Shown: in pieces, positions 18,342 to 27,710 of the stretch
Numbering within the stretch: position 1 is the first letter of the stretch
How the letters are laid out: each line of letters starts with the position of its first letter
NCBI GenBank assembly: GCA_018971625.1
Contig: JAGXAJ010000023.1
Coordinates: 1-53,206 of the forward strand
Length of the DNA: 53,206 nucleotides
Direction: 5' to 3'
DNA from: Pseudomonadota bacterium
Lineage (GTDB): Bacteria > Pseudomonadota > Alphaproteobacteria > Rhizobiales > Xanthobacteraceae
Position numbers and translations under genes: made by a program
Notes under the pieces: model-generated
The model's input: only the letters and a program-made list of their open reading frames with translations
Told to the model about the DNA's origin: nothing
Databases searched by the model: none

Positions 18342-18992
18342 ATGGCTGTGTTCGGGCCACGAGCAAATTTGTTCATGACCGCGGCACTCCTTGTGGCGTT
18401 CTGCGGAGGGATCTTTATTCCACTAGGCATCTGGGTCGTTCCGCTGATGGGATACAACACTCAAGAGCGGTTCGCTCCGGTGCAGCCGGTCCCGTTCAGC
18501 CATAAACATCACGTCAGTGGACTGGGAATCGACTGCCGCTATTGCCATACGACCGTCGAGATATCCGCCAATGCCGGCATGCCGTCGACGGCTGTCTGTA
18601 TGACCTGCCACTCTCAGGTCTGGACCAACGCCGCGATGCTCGCGCCGGACCGCCAAAGCCTGGCCAAGGATGTTCCAATCCGCTGGACGCGCGTCTACGG
18701 CCTGCCGGACTACGTCTATTTCGACCATAGCATTCACATCGCCAAAGGCGTCGGTTGCACGGAGTGTCATGGACCGATCGGCGACATGGCGATGACGTGG
18801 AAGGCGAGCACGCTGTACATGAGTTGGTGTCTGTCGTGCCATCGCGATCCGGCGCCCCACCTCCGCCCGAGTGATCAGGTCTTCAATCCGCATTGGCGTC
18901 GCTCGGAATCGACTCCATCCGGCCAGGTGCTCATGGCGCAGTATCACATCAAGACGCAGAATCTGTCCGATTGCGGGATCTGTCACCGATGA
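18342..18992 (+). CDS. actA: Alternative complex III pentaheme cytochrome ActA
   Basis: 216 residues with an uncleaved N-terminal membrane helix (about 9-32) and five CxxCH haem sites at 65-69, 86-90, 139-143, 163-167 and 211-215, the last just before the stop. This is the peripheral multihaem subunit of alternative complex III, which oxidises membrane quinol and passes electrons to a cytochrome or directly to an oxidase. It faces the periplasm. ATG 18342 is used; GTG two codons earlier is possible. The stop overlaps the actB start (ATGA), beginning a run of coupled genes. Confidence 0.92.
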   Translation: MAVFGPRANLFMTAALLVAFCGGIFIPLGIWVVPLMGYNTQERFAPVQPVPFSHKHHVSGLGIDCRYCHTTVEISANAGMPSTAVCMTCHSQVWTNAAMLAPDRQSLAKDVPIRWTRVYGLPDYVYFDHSIHIAKGVGCTECHGPIGDMAMTWKASTLYMSWCLSCHRDPAPHLRPSDQVFNPHWRRSESTPSGQVLMAQYHIKTQNLSDCGICHR

Positions 18993-21961
18993 CGCAATCA
19001 GCCCGCACATACTGGCGCACCCTGGAAGAGCTGGCTGAGACGCCGGAATTCGTGGCCGCGGTCGAACGGCAGGCGCCGCGTTTCCGCGACATCGTGCATG
19101 CATTCGATCGACGCAGGTTTCTGCAGCTCATGGCGGCGTCTGTGGCGCTGGGGGGATTGTCGGGCTGCGGTCCCGAGGCAGATCAGCGTCAACTGCTGCC
19201 ATATGTCGAGCAACCGGAAAACATCGTGCCAGGACGCAACCGCTATTACGCCGGCGCAACGCTTCAGGATGGCTATGCGACCGGCGTCCTCGTGGCCCAC
19301 CAGATGGCGCGGCCGATCAAGGTGGAAGGCAACCCGGATCATCCTGCAAGTCTCGGTGCCGCGAGCGCGACCATGCAGGCCAGCATTCTCGAACTTTACG
19401 ACCCGCGCCGGGCGCAAACGTTGTTTGGAGACGGACGGATCGCCACCTGGCAAGGATTTGTGGGCGTCCTGCATGGGCGCCGCGAGCGCCTGATGGCGAG
19501 TAACGGGGAGGGCCTGCGCATTCTGACCGGAGCGGTGACTTCGCCGTCCCTGGCGGCGCAGCTTGCAAAACTGCAGCAACAATTTCCGGGGATGCGTTGG
19601 CATCAGTGGGAGCCGCTTCACCGCGACAACGAGGCCGCCTCCGCCCTGCGCAGCTTCGGGCAAAGTGCCGATCGGATCTTTGATTTGTCCAAGGCCGACA
19701 GGATCTTTGCGATCGAGAGCGACCTTATTTCCGCAACCCCGGGATGGCTTGCTTATGCGCAGCAGTTCGCCGCGGCCCGGCGGCCGGCCGAAACCGGCGG
19801 CACGATGAGCAGAGTCTATGCGATCGAGAGCACGCCGACGCTGATGGGCGCGAAAGCGGATCATCGGCTTGCCATGCGGCCCGATGAGATCATCAGCGCG
19901 TTGCGTCATCTCGCCGGACTGCTGGGAGCAGGTCCGCAGCAATGGGCGCAGGAGGAAACTGCGCAGGCAGCCTGGCTCAAGGCCGCAGCCGATGATCTCG
20001 CCGCGCATAAGGGCAGGGCTCTCCTGCATGCCGGACGCGCCCAGCCGGTGGAAGCGCACCTCCTGACCGACGCAATCAACATTGCCCTTGGTGCCGTCGG
20101 CCAAACCGTCAAGTTGATCGCTCCGGTCGAGGCGATGTCCGGGTCAAAGCTCCGCTCGATTTCCGAACTCGCAGAGGATATGGCAGCGGGCAAGGTGGAT
20201 ACGCTGCTCATTCTGGGCACTAACCCGGTTTACAGCGCGCCTGTCGATTTGGATTTTGTAGAACGACTCCGCCTTGTGCCGTTCTCCGCTTGCCTGGCGC
20301 TGTACGAGGATGAGACCTCCGCCGCCTGCAAGTGGCGGATCCCGGCAACCCACGATTACGAGGCCTGGAGCGACGCGCGCGCGTTCGACGGCACAATAAC
20401 CATTCAACAGCCGCAGGCGCGCCCCTTGTATGGCGGTCATGCAGCACAGGAGATCCTCTCCGTTTTGCTCGGGGATCCGACGCCCGACCCCTATACGTTG
20501 CTTCGCAACTTCTGGCAGGAATATGCTCCGCAGGAGAAGCGGGAAGACTTCGAGGATTTCTGGCACAAGGCGCTGCAGGTTGGAATCGTCGCCGACAGCG
20601 CGTCTGACATCGTGCAGGTTCAATCCAGGCCGGACGCCATCGCCGAACTGCCTTCCGGCGCCGCCCCGTCCAACGGGACTCTGCAGGCCTTGTTCCGGCC
20701 GGACGACGGAAATTGGGACGGGCGCTACGCCCACAATCCCTGGCTTCTGGAAATGCCGCGCCCGTTCACCCGATTGACCTGGGACAACGCGGCATTGATC
20801 GCGCCGAACACCGCGGAGCGGCTTGGTCTCAAGACCGAAGATGTCGTCGAGATCACGGTTGAAAAGACGAAGCTGAAAGCTCCGATCTTTTTACTGCCGG
20901 GCCAGGCGCCGGATTGCATCACCTTGCCGACGGGGTGGGGCCGCAGCGGGGGCGGGCTCGGCACCGGTTCCGGGTTCAACGCTTACGCGGCTCGTAACTC
21001 TGGCAGCCCGTGGATCGCGCAGATTGCCGCGATCAGAAAGACTGGCGAAACCTATCGGCTGGCGACCACGCAGGGCCAGGATCGCGTGCTCGGGCGTGAT
21101 CTCATCCGCGAGGGCGATCTCGATCAATTCAACTCCCATCCCGACAAGCCGCTGACGCAGAAGAAAGCGGATTCGCTCTACGAGCCGTTTCAATATCCCG
21201 GCCGAGCCTGGGCCATGCAGATCGATCTGAACTCCTGTATCGGATGCCAGGCCTGCACAATCGCGTGTCAGGCGGAAAACAACGTACCGATCGTCGGAAA
21301 GGACCAGGTTCTCGCGGGCCGCGTGATGCACTGGCTGCGGGTCGATCGCTACTATTCGGGTCCGGCGGATGAGCCCGATATAGCTTTCGAGCCGATGCCC
21401 TGCATGCATTGTGAACAAGCGCCGTGTGAAGTGGTTTGCCCTGTCCATGCCACGGTGCATGATCACGAGGGCCTCAACCTGATGGTCTACAATCGTTGCG
21501 TCGGCACGCGCTTTTGTTCGAACAACTGCCCCTACAAAGTGCGCCGATTCAACTTCTACGCATTTGCTGCGCAGAACGAGCGGCGTCCCGAATCGTGGAA
21601 CCCGGAAGTGACGGTTCGTGGCCGCGGGGTCATGGAAAAATGTACCTATTGCATTCAGCGAATCCGCACCACGCAGATCGACGCGGCGAAGGAGGATCGC
21701 GACATTTTTGACGGCGAGGTCATGACCGCGTGCCAGCAGAGCTGCCCGACCCAGGCAATCATATTCGGCGATCGTAACAACCGCGACAGCGCAGTCGCCA
21801 AGCGCAAGGCCTGGCCGATCGACTACGATTTGCTCGACGACCTGAACACGAAGCCGCGGACCACCTACAGCGCACTCGTCCGAAATCCCAATCCAGCGAT
21901 CACGACCAATACGCGCCCGGGCAACAAGGCATCAAACCATGGCGATGACACTGACGAATGA
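18989..21961 (+). CDS. actB: Alternative complex III molybdopterin-like/iron-sulfur subunit ActB
   Basis: 990 residues, a fusion typical of ActB. A Tat-like signal DRRRFLQLMAASVALGGLSG is followed by Cys, also a possible lipid-attachment site. Residues of about 60-720 have the molybdopterin-oxidoreductase fold, which in this family lacks the cofactor. From about 750 the ferredoxin-like domain holds CIGCQACTIACQ, CMHCEQAPCEVVC, CVGTRFCSNNC and CTYCIQRIR...CQQSC, enough for three [4Fe-4S] and one [3Fe-4S] clusters. It carries electrons between the quinol site of ActC/ActF and the haem subunits. The start overlaps the actA stop by ATGA. It overlaps actC by 23 bases. Confidence 0.93.
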   Translation: MTQSARTYWRTLEELAETPEFVAAVERQAPRFRDIVHAFDRRRFLQLMAASVALGGLSGCGPEADQRQLLPYVEQPENIVPGRNRYYAGATLQDGYATGVLVAHQMARPIKVEGNPDHPASLGAASATMQASILELYDPRRAQTLFGDGRIATWQGFVGVLHGRRERLMASNGEGLRILTGAVTSPSLAAQLAKLQQQFPGMRWHQWEPLHRDNEAASALRSFGQSADRIFDLSKADRIFAIESDLISATPGWLAYAQQFAAARRPAETGGTMSRVYAIESTPTLMGAKADHRLAMRPDEIISALRHLAGLLGAGPQQWAQEETAQAAWLKAAADDLAAHKGRALLHAGRAQPVEAHLLTDAINIALGAVGQTVKLIAPVEAMSGSKLRSISELAEDMAAGKVDTLLILGTNPVYSAPVDLDFVERLRLVPFSACLALYEDETSAACKWRIPATHDYEAWSDARAFDGTITIQQPQARPLYGGHAAQEILSVLLGDPTPDPYTLLRNFWQEYAPQEKREDFEDFWHKALQVGIVADSASDIVQVQSRPDAIAELPSGAAPSNGTLQALFRPDDGNWDGRYAHNPWLLEMPRPFTRLTWDNAALIAPNTAERLGLKTEDVVEITVEKTKLKAPIFLLPGQAPDCITLPTGWGRSGGGLGTGSGFNAYAARNSGSPWIAQIAAIRKTGETYRLATTQGQDRVLGRDLIREGDLDQFNSHPDKPLTQKKADSLYEPFQYPGRAWAMQIDLNSCIGCQACTIACQAENNVPIVGKDQVLAGRVMHWLRVDRYYSGPADEPDIAFEPMPCMHCEQAPCEVVCPVHATVHDHEGLNLMVYNRCVGTRFCSNNCPYKVRRFNFYAFAAQNERRPESWNPEVTVRGRGVMEKCTYCIQRIRTTQIDAAKEDRDIFDGEVMTACQQSCPTQAIIFGDRNNRDSAVAKRKAWPIDYDLLDDLNTKPRTTYSALVRNPNPAITTNTRPGNKASNHGDDTDE

Positions 21962-23294
21962 CGCGCGGGTCATTGCGCCCGAGGTCACGCTGACGACGCT
22001 GAGTGAGGATGTCAGTAGTCGCGTGCTGATGAAGCGTGCGCCGTTATGGTGGTGGTGCGGCTTCGGAATCTCACTTGCGCTCCTGATGGTGCTGATCATC
22101 CAGATGGCGGTGCTGTTCATCGTCGGCATAGGGGTCTGGGGAGTCGAGATACCGGTGGCGTGGGGATTTGCCATCGCGGAATATGTCTGGTGGATTGCGC
22201 TGGCCAGCGGTGGGACCATCGTATCCGCGTTGTTCTTCCTCACGCGATCGCCATGGCGTTCGGCCACCAACCGTATCGCTGAAAGCATGTTGCTGTCGGC
22301 CGCGCCTTGCGCCGGATTGATGCCAATCATGCATCTGGGGCGACCTGGCTTTTTTTATTGGCTGTTTCCCTATTCCAGCGTGATGGGCGTGTGGCCCCAG
22401 ATGCGCAGCCCGCTGTTGTGGGATTTCGTCTGCCTGCTTTGCTATATCCTGATGTCGATCATGTACTACTACGCCGGAATCCTGCCGGATCTCGCAACCG
22501 TGCGTGACCTTGCAACGACAAGGTCGAAGAAGATTTTTTACGGCATTCTGGCACTGGGCTGGCGTGGCTCGGTCGCGGAGTGGCGGAACCAGCGCATCGT
22601 CTATGCGATCATGTCGGCCATCATGGCGCCGATGGTCGTCTCGGTCCACAGCGTCGTCGGCCTTGACTATGCCGGTGGACTGACACCCGGTTGGCACGAC
22701 ACGCAGTTCCCTCCTTATTTCTTCTTTGGAGCGATCGTTTCGGGCACCGCCGTCATCATAATGCTCACGATTCTCGTGCGCTGGGGTTACAGCCTTCAGA
22801 ACGTGCTGACCGAATATCATTTCAACGCAATGGCAAAGGTGATGCTGGTCGGCAGCTTGATGCTTGCCTACGCTTACGTCTGGGAGGCTTTTGGCCCGCT
22901 CTACGGTAGCGATGTCGCGGCAAGGACCGAGTTCTTCCATCGGGCATTCGGGTTTACCGCACCCGTATTCTGGTCGGAAAAGATCCTGACCGTGGTCGTC
23001 CCGCAACTGCTGTGGTTGCCCGCCGTTCGCCGCAATCAGCTCCTGCTTGTCCTGATCTCCGCCGGCGTCGTCGTCGGCATGTGGCAGGAGCGGTTTGTTT
23101 TCACGACATCGAGCCTTGAGCACAATTACATCCCCTCGTACTGGGGACACTTTTTCCCGACGCTGTGGGACTGGGCAGCTCTTGCCGGAACCATAGGGCT
23201 CTTTCTCACGATGTTCTTTCTGTTCCTTCGATTTGCTCCCATCATTTCGCTCGCCGAGGTGCGCGAAGTCATCGAGGAAAGGAGAGCGGGATGA
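21939..23294 (+). CDS. actC: Alternative complex III quinol-binding membrane subunit ActC (NrfD/PsrC family)
   Basis: 451 residues with about ten helices, of the NrfD/PsrC family that binds menaquinol or ubiquinol at the periplasmic side. Landmarks: EYVWWIALASGGTIVSALFF, IMHLGRPGFFYWLFPYSS (the His and Arg expected at the quinol site), VSVHSVVGLDYAGGLTPGWH and ERFVFTTSSLEHNYIPSYWG. No haem is bound. Starts inside the end of actB and ends in an ATGA overlap with actD. Confidence 0.92.
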   Translation: MAMTLTNDARVIAPEVTLTTLSEDVSSRVLMKRAPLWWWCGFGISLALLMVLIIQMAVLFIVGIGVWGVEIPVAWGFAIAEYVWWIALASGGTIVSALFFLTRSPWRSATNRIAESMLLSAAPCAGLMPIMHLGRPGFFYWLFPYSSVMGVWPQMRSPLLWDFVCLLCYILMSIMYYYAGILPDLATVRDLATTRSKKIFYGILALGWRGSVAEWRNQRIVYAIMSAIMAPMVVSVHSVVGLDYAGGLTPGWHDTQFPPYFFFGAIVSGTAVIIMLTILVRWGYSLQNVLTEYHFNAMAKVMLVGSLMLAYAYVWEAFGPLYGSDVAARTEFFHRAFGFTAPVFWSEKILTVVVPQLLWLPAVRRNQLLLVLISAGVVVGMWQERFVFTTSSLEHNYIPSYWGHFFPTLWDWAALAGTIGLFLTMFFLFLRFAPIISLAEVREVIEERRAG

Positions 23295-23824
23295 CGAAAC
23301 CGTTTGGCTTGCTGGCAGAGTTCGTCACTCCGGAGGCTGTCACAAACGCTGCGTCGCATCTGCGCCGGTCGGGCGTTCGCGCGTTCGAGGCTTACACTCC
23401 GTATCCGGTCGAGGGATTGAACCGGATCGTTCACCCGGACCCGAAGCCGTTTCTGCCGCTTCTGATGTTCGCTGCCGCGGTCCTCGGCGCCGGCCTGGGG
23501 TACTGGATCCAGTATTGGGACGAAGCCCTGAATTACCCACTCAATGTCGGCGGCCGCCCGTATAACAGCTGGCCGGCATTCACGGTCAGCGCCTTCGAAA
23601 TTATGCTGCTGGTGACGGTCGCCGCCGGATTCGTCGGCATGCTCGCAGCGTCACGTCTGCCCCGGCTGTATCACCCGATCTTCGAAGCGGAGGCGTTTGA
23701 GCGCGCCTCGCGTGATCGTTTCGTTATCTGTATCGAGGCGACCGAGCCGGGCTTCGATCCGGCGGCATTTCGCAGCCTGTTCGAGCAACTCGGCGCCGAA
23801 CGCATCGAGGAGGTTCGAGCGTGA
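23291..23824 (+). CDS. actD: Alternative complex III membrane subunit ActD (DUF3341)
   Basis: 177 residues with two membrane helices (about 57-75 and 100-122) flanked by soluble ends, as in ActD/DUF3341 proteins. LLAEFVTPEAVTNAASHLR begins the N-terminal domain, AYTPYPVEGL follows, and SWPAFTVSAFEIMLLVTVAA lies in the second helix. It is a structural subunit with no cofactor. The AAAGGAGAGCGGG ribosome site lies in the end of actC, and the start overlaps its stop. Confidence 0.9.
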   Translation: MTKPFGLLAEFVTPEAVTNAASHLRRSGVRAFEAYTPYPVEGLNRIVHPDPKPFLPLLMFAAAVLGAGLGYWIQYWDEALNYPLNVGGRPYNSWPAFTVSAFEIMLLVTVAAGFVGMLAASRLPRLYHPIFEAEAFERASRDRFVICIEATEPGFDPAAFRSLFEQLGAERIEEVRA

Positions 23825-24336
23825 CCTGGCGATCGGGCCTGGCGATGGTGGGGCTGTCCGTCTCGCTGGCGGCTTGTGACAACATGGCCAACCAGCCGAA
23901 GCTCAATCCTTACGAGTTGCCCTATGGTTCTCAAACCGAGTGGCCGTTGAAGCCGGTGCCGCACACGGTAGCGCGCGATGAGCCGTTGAACGCGCCGTCC
24001 CCTCCGCCGGTCACGATGGCCCTGCTCGTACGCGGACAACAGCGTTTCAACATTTACTGTTCACCTTGTCATAGCCGTCTCGGCGACGGTAACGGCATGA
24101 TTGTGCAACGCGGATTTCCGCATCCGCCATCGTATCTCAGCGAAACGCTGCGCCAGGCGCCCAATCAATTGTTCTACGACGTCATCACCCACGGTTACGG
24201 CGCGATGTATTCCTATGCGGATCGCGTCGAGCCGGCAGACCGGTGGGCGATCGTCGCCTATATCCGGGCGTTGCAGGCCAGCGCGAGCGCGTCGTTGTCC
24301 GACGTTCCCGCCGACAAGCGGGGCGGTCTGCAATGA
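23821..24336 (+). CDS. actE: Alternative complex III monohaem cytochrome ActE
   Basis: 171 residues. The lipobox LAAC (Cys19) marks it as a membrane-anchored lipoprotein facing the periplasm. One haem site CSPCH lies at 80-84, with the probable Met ligand in GYGAMYSYADRV. In known complexes ActE is a candidate exit point for electrons to the oxidase. Start is GTG 23821, which overlaps the actD stop (GTGA). It ends in an ATGA overlap with actF. Confidence 0.9.
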   Translation: MTWRSGLAMVGLSVSLAACDNMANQPKLNPYELPYGSQTEWPLKPVPHTVARDEPLNAPSPPPVTMALLVRGQQRFNIYCSPCHSRLGDGNGMIVQRGFPHPPSYLSETLRQAPNQLFYDVITHGYGAMYSYADRVEPADRWAIVAYIRALQASASASLSDVPADKRGGLQ

Positions 24337-25430
24337 ATTCGGTCTGGTTCAGGATCGGCACGCTCGTGATATCCGCAATCGGAATTGCCGGTTGTATTCT
24401 CGGCGCGCGGACGGACTGGAGTGCCTTCGCGCAGGCTTGGTTGTGCAGCTATATTTTCTGGCTTGGCATCCCCCTCGCGGGCATCACCCTTGTGCTGGTG
24501 CACGATCTCAGCGGCGGCGACTGGATGGCCACGGGCCGTCCGGTCCTCGATGCAGCGATTGGAACCATGCCCCTCGCCAGTCTTGCCGGAATACCTGCCT
24601 TCGTCCGTCTCGCTTCATTGTACAGCTGGGTCAACCCGCCGCCCGACCTGCCGAACGTGTTCTATCTCAATCCGACTGCTTTCTTCATCCGGTACGGCGC
24701 GTATCTGGTACTCTGGAATTTGCTCGCGGCGTTTGCGTTGTGGGGACCACGCGAGGGAAGAGAGCCAATTCAATCCGGCCTGTCCTGGATCAGCGGCATC
24801 GGTCTCATCGTGTTGGCGTTTTCGGCGAGCTTCGCGGCGATCGACTGGATCCTCTCGCTCGAGCCTACATTCTGGTCTTCGATTTTCTCCTACGCGCAGG
24901 CGGCCAGCTGGTTCAACACGGGCTTTGCTACGGTGCTGCTCACCGTCGCGATGTGGGGATGGCCGTCCTACGAGCGCCGCCCGCACATGAGCGATCTTGC
25001 CCGAATCCTGCTCGCGATGACGATCTTCTGGGCCTACGTCGAGTTCATGCAGATCCTGATTATTTGGGAGGAGAATCTGAAAACCGAAATCCCCTGGTAC
25101 CTGAAGCGGCTCGACCCGGCATGGCATCCGGCGATCTACCTTTCGGCCGGTCTCGGCTTCGTGGTGCCGTTTTTCGTTCTGCTGTGGGCGCCCGCCAAGC
25201 GCCGTCGCGGCGTCGTTGCGGCCGTGTGCGTGTCGATCCTGATCAGCCGCATCGCCCATACCTGGCTTTTGCTCATGCCGGAGTTCGCGAGACCAACACC
25301 GTTCTGGCTTGATGTGGCGGCTCTATTCGCCTTGGGTGGATTGATCATGCTGCTGTTTGGCTATGGCTTGCGCCGCGCGCGACGGTTTGAGCCGACCGGC
25401 TCGCCGCTTTGGACCGCCGATCATGGCTGA
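24333..25430 (+). CDS. actF: Alternative complex III membrane subunit ActF
   Basis: 365 residues with about ten helices. ActF is related to ActC but shorter and usually lacks the full quinol site. DWSAFAQAWLCSYIFWLGIP, SFAAIDWILSLEPTFWSSIF and EFMQILIIWEENLKTEIPWY are characteristic. It is part of the membrane arm of the complex and a candidate for a proton path. The stop overlaps the next small gene by eight bases. Confidence 0.9.
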   Translation: MNSVWFRIGTLVISAIGIAGCILGARTDWSAFAQAWLCSYIFWLGIPLAGITLVLVHDLSGGDWMATGRPVLDAAIGTMPLASLAGIPAFVRLASLYSWVNPPPDLPNVFYLNPTAFFIRYGAYLVLWNLLAAFALWGPREGREPIQSGLSWISGIGLIVLAFSASFAAIDWILSLEPTFWSSIFSYAQAASWFNTGFATVLLTVAMWGWPSYERRPHMSDLARILLAMTIFWAYVEFMQILIIWEENLKTEIPWYLKRLDPAWHPAIYLSAGLGFVVPFFVLLWAPAKRRRGVVAAVCVSILISRIAHTWLLLMPEFARPTPFWLDVAALFALGGLIMLLFGYGLRRARRFEPTGSPLWTADHG

Positions 25431-25941
25431 TCGCTCGCATCGCGGGACACGACAGCGCGCGTGCTGGCGGACGTTCGCGATAGCCAGCGTCGCCATCGCA
25501 TTCTACCTGGCGGTCGCACGAGGGCTTACGACTGAACGAGGCGTCAACATGGCAACTGAACCTGGGCCGGCGGATACGCACCTTCATCAAACCGAGCCAC
25601 CGAAAATAGCTTTCGAGCCGACGGACTGGGACCTCGCACCTGTCGCCGCGGTCTATATCGCCACGCTGGTACTGCTCGTGATCTCCTGCCTGGTCCTGAT
25701 CGTGGCGTATCCGAGCGCCTTACCCGATGTCAGTCGCGCGCTGCACATCAACCCGCCGGGTCCGCGTCTTCAGGTTAATTCGGAAGCTGACCTGCAGCGA
25801 TTCCGGACTGAGGAGGAGCAGCAGCTTAACGGTTACTACTGGATCGATAAGCAGAAAGGGATCGTTCATATCCCGATTGATACGGCGATGCAAAACCTTG
25901 CACGGACGGGAATCGATGGCTTTCCGAAGGCTCAGCAATGA
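25423..25941 (+). CDS. Small two-helix membrane protein between actF and sco
   Basis: 172 residues if started at ATG 25423, with hydrophobic segments at about 17-34 and 75-100 and a soluble C-terminus with YYWIDKQKGIVHIPIDTAMQ. That tail occurs in small proteins encoded beside alternative complex III or caa3 oxidase genes; their function is not established. A second start, ATG 25550 after CGAGGCG, would give 129 residues and one helix. The position, overlapping actF and sco (ATGA), argues for a subunit or assembly factor of the complex. Confidence 0.7.
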   Translation: MADRSHRGTRQRACWRTFAIASVAIAFYLAVARGLTTERGVNMATEPGPADTHLHQTEPPKIAFEPTDWDLAPVAAVYIATLVLLVISCLVLIVAYPSALPDVSRALHINPPGPRLQVNSEADLQRFRTEEEQQLNGYYWIDKQKGIVHIPIDTAMQNLARTGIDGFPKAQQ

Positions 25942-26756
25942 AACGGGCAACTTACGCTTTGATCTTTGCCTTGGTGGTCGCCGGCAGCCTGGCTACGGCT
26001 TTTATCGTTTCAGTCGTGCGGGGCGGTGCCAGGTCCGACGTCACTGACGTTGCGAATCTCTCATTTCGGCCGCACCCAGGCCGTCGATTGCCGGTCGACA
26101 AGACGCTGGTTGATGAAGCCGGCCGCACCATCCGGCTTGGCACCTACTTCACCAAGTCTCCGGTCATCCTTGTGCTCGAATATCTGCACTGCACATCGCT
26201 GTGTGGCGTAACCCTCGATAATCTGGTGGGCGACACGCTCAACCGCCTGCCATTCCAGCCCGGACGCGACTACCAGCTTGTTGCCATCAGCATCGATCCG
26301 CGTGACCAGCCACGCGATGCCGCCGCCGCTGCGGCAAAGTATGCCGCTCTTCTTGATCGTCCCGCTGGCCGGGCCGGCTTGCATTTTCTGACCGGCTCCC
26401 CGGCGGCCGTGCGCGACATCGCCGATACGATCGGTTTTCCATACCACTACGAGCCTCTGCTCGATGCCTATATTCACCCCGCCGGCTTCGTCGTCGCTGC
26501 TCCGGACGGAGTGATCAGCCGCTACATCGAGGGCGCTGCCGCTTCGCCGCGGGAGCTGATCGCGGCGTTCGCGGATGCTCAGCAAGACAAGTCACAGGGG
26601 CCGCTGACTCGCCTGCTGGTGCTGTGCCACATCCAGGGAACGCCGCTTGGGCGGTGGACTGTTCCCGTCGTGGCGACCTTCACAGTCGCGAATATCGCCG
26701 CCGCCTTGACCGTCCTTGCGATATTCGTGGCCATCCGACGCGGGCGCTACGGGTAA
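25938..26756 (+). CDS. sco: SCO1/SenC-type copper chaperone
   Basis: 272 residues with an N-terminal membrane anchor (7-27), a thioredoxin-like domain and an unusual C-terminal helix (about 242-265). The copper ligands are visible: Cys85 and Cys89 in LHCTSLCGVT and the distal His in AYIHPAGFVV. SCO proteins load copper into the CuA centre of oxidase subunit II, encoded directly downstream. Start overlaps the preceding stop (ATGA). The second helix makes it a double-anchored form seen in other act-cox operons. Confidence 0.92.
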   Translation: MKRATYALIFALVVAGSLATAFIVSVVRGGARSDVTDVANLSFRPHPGRRLPVDKTLVDEAGRTIRLGTYFTKSPVILVLEYLHCTSLCGVTLDNLVGDTLNRLPFQPGRDYQLVAISIDPRDQPRDAAAAAAKYAALLDRPAGRAGLHFLTGSPAAVRDIADTIGFPYHYEPLLDAYIHPAGFVVAAPDGVISRYIEGAAASPRELIAAFADAQQDKSQGPLTRLLVLCHIQGTPLGRWTVPVVATFTVANIAAALTVLAIFVAIRRGRYG

Positions 26757-26759
26757 GCC

Positions 26760-27710
26760 ATGTATCACTGGATACCATTCTGGCCCGATACGGCTGCCGT
26801 CAACGCGGTGGTGGTCAATAATCTTTATATCGCGGAGCTCGGCCTCAGCGGGCTCATCATGGTGACCGTCGTAGCCATGATGCTGACTTTCTGCATCCGT
26901 TACCGGAAAGCCGCTTCCAATTCACGGGCCGATCTCGAAACAAAGACCTGGCGCTTCGAGATCCTTTGGACCGTCGCAACGCTCGGGGCCTTCCTCATCC
27001 TGTTTGTCTGGGGTGCCCAGGTTTACATTTGGCTCTACAAGCCACCTCCGGCCGACGAGGAGGTTTATGTGGTCGGCAAGCAATGGATGTGGAAGGTCGA
27101 GCATCCAGGCGGCCAGCGCGAGATCGACGCGCTGCATGTGCCGGTCAACAAGGTCGTCAGGCTGGTGATGGCGTCGGAGGACGTAATCCATAGCTTCTTC
27201 GTTCCGGCATTCCGCATCAAGCATGACGTCGTTCCAGGCACACTGGAGACGCTGTGGTTCAAGGCGACCAAGACCGGCATCTTCAGGCTCGAATGCACGC
27301 AATATTGCGGGCTGCAGCATGCGACCATGCAGGGCGAAATCGTGGTCATGGAAGCGCCGGATTACGCGAACTGGCTGGACTCGCAGGGCGTGGAAGAATC
27401 CCTGGCCCAGCAGGGCGCCGAGCTGTTTCGCGCTCACGGCTGCAGTGGTTGCCACGGCAAGAACAGCACGATTATTCATGCGCCGTCGCTGACGGGGCTC
27501 TATGGGACGGTTGTACACCTGCAGGACGGGTCAATCCGTGTCGCCGACGAAGCCTACTTGCGGGACTGCATCCTCAACCCGCGCAGCTTCACCGTTGCCG
27601 GATATCCCCCCGTCATGCCGGACTTCTCGGGGCAACTCGGGGAGGGCGATCTCCTGAAACTGATCGCGTACATCAAGTCTCTCGGGGGCAAAAGGGAGGC
27701 CGGTCGATGA
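26760..27710 (+). CDS. coxB: caa3-type cytochrome c oxidase subunit II with fused cytochrome c
   Basis: 316 residues. Two N-terminal helices (about 24-48 and 70-92), then the CuA cupredoxin domain with ligands His144, Cys179, Cys183, His187 and Met190 in VIHSFFVPA and ECTQYCGLQHATM. The electron-entry Trp lies in KQWMWKVEHP. A C-terminal cytochrome c domain carries CSGCH at 228-232 and the Met ligand in PPVMPDFSG. The fusion defines a caa3 enzyme, which can accept electrons from alternative complex III without a soluble cytochrome. It starts three bases after sco. Confidence 0.94.
   Translation: MYHWIPFWPDTAAVNAVVVNNLYIAELGLSGLIMVTVVAMMLTFCIRYRKAASNSRADLETKTWRFEILWTVATLGAFLILFVWGAQVYIWLYKPPPADEEVYVVGKQWMWKVEHPGGQREIDALHVPVNKVVRLVMASEDVIHSFFVPAFRIKHDVVPGTLETLWFKATKTGIFRLECTQYCGLQHATMQGEIVVMEAPDYANWLDSQGVEESLAQQGAELFRAHGCSGCHGKNSTIIHAPSLTGLYGTVVHLQDGSIRVADEAYLRDCILNPRSFTVAGYPPVMPDFSGQLGEGDLLKLIAYIKSLGGKREAGR

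Noticed and set aside
22071..23150. Open frame of 359 codons antisense to actC
   Set aside because: It lies wholly inside actC, and its composition is that of antisense of a membrane protein.
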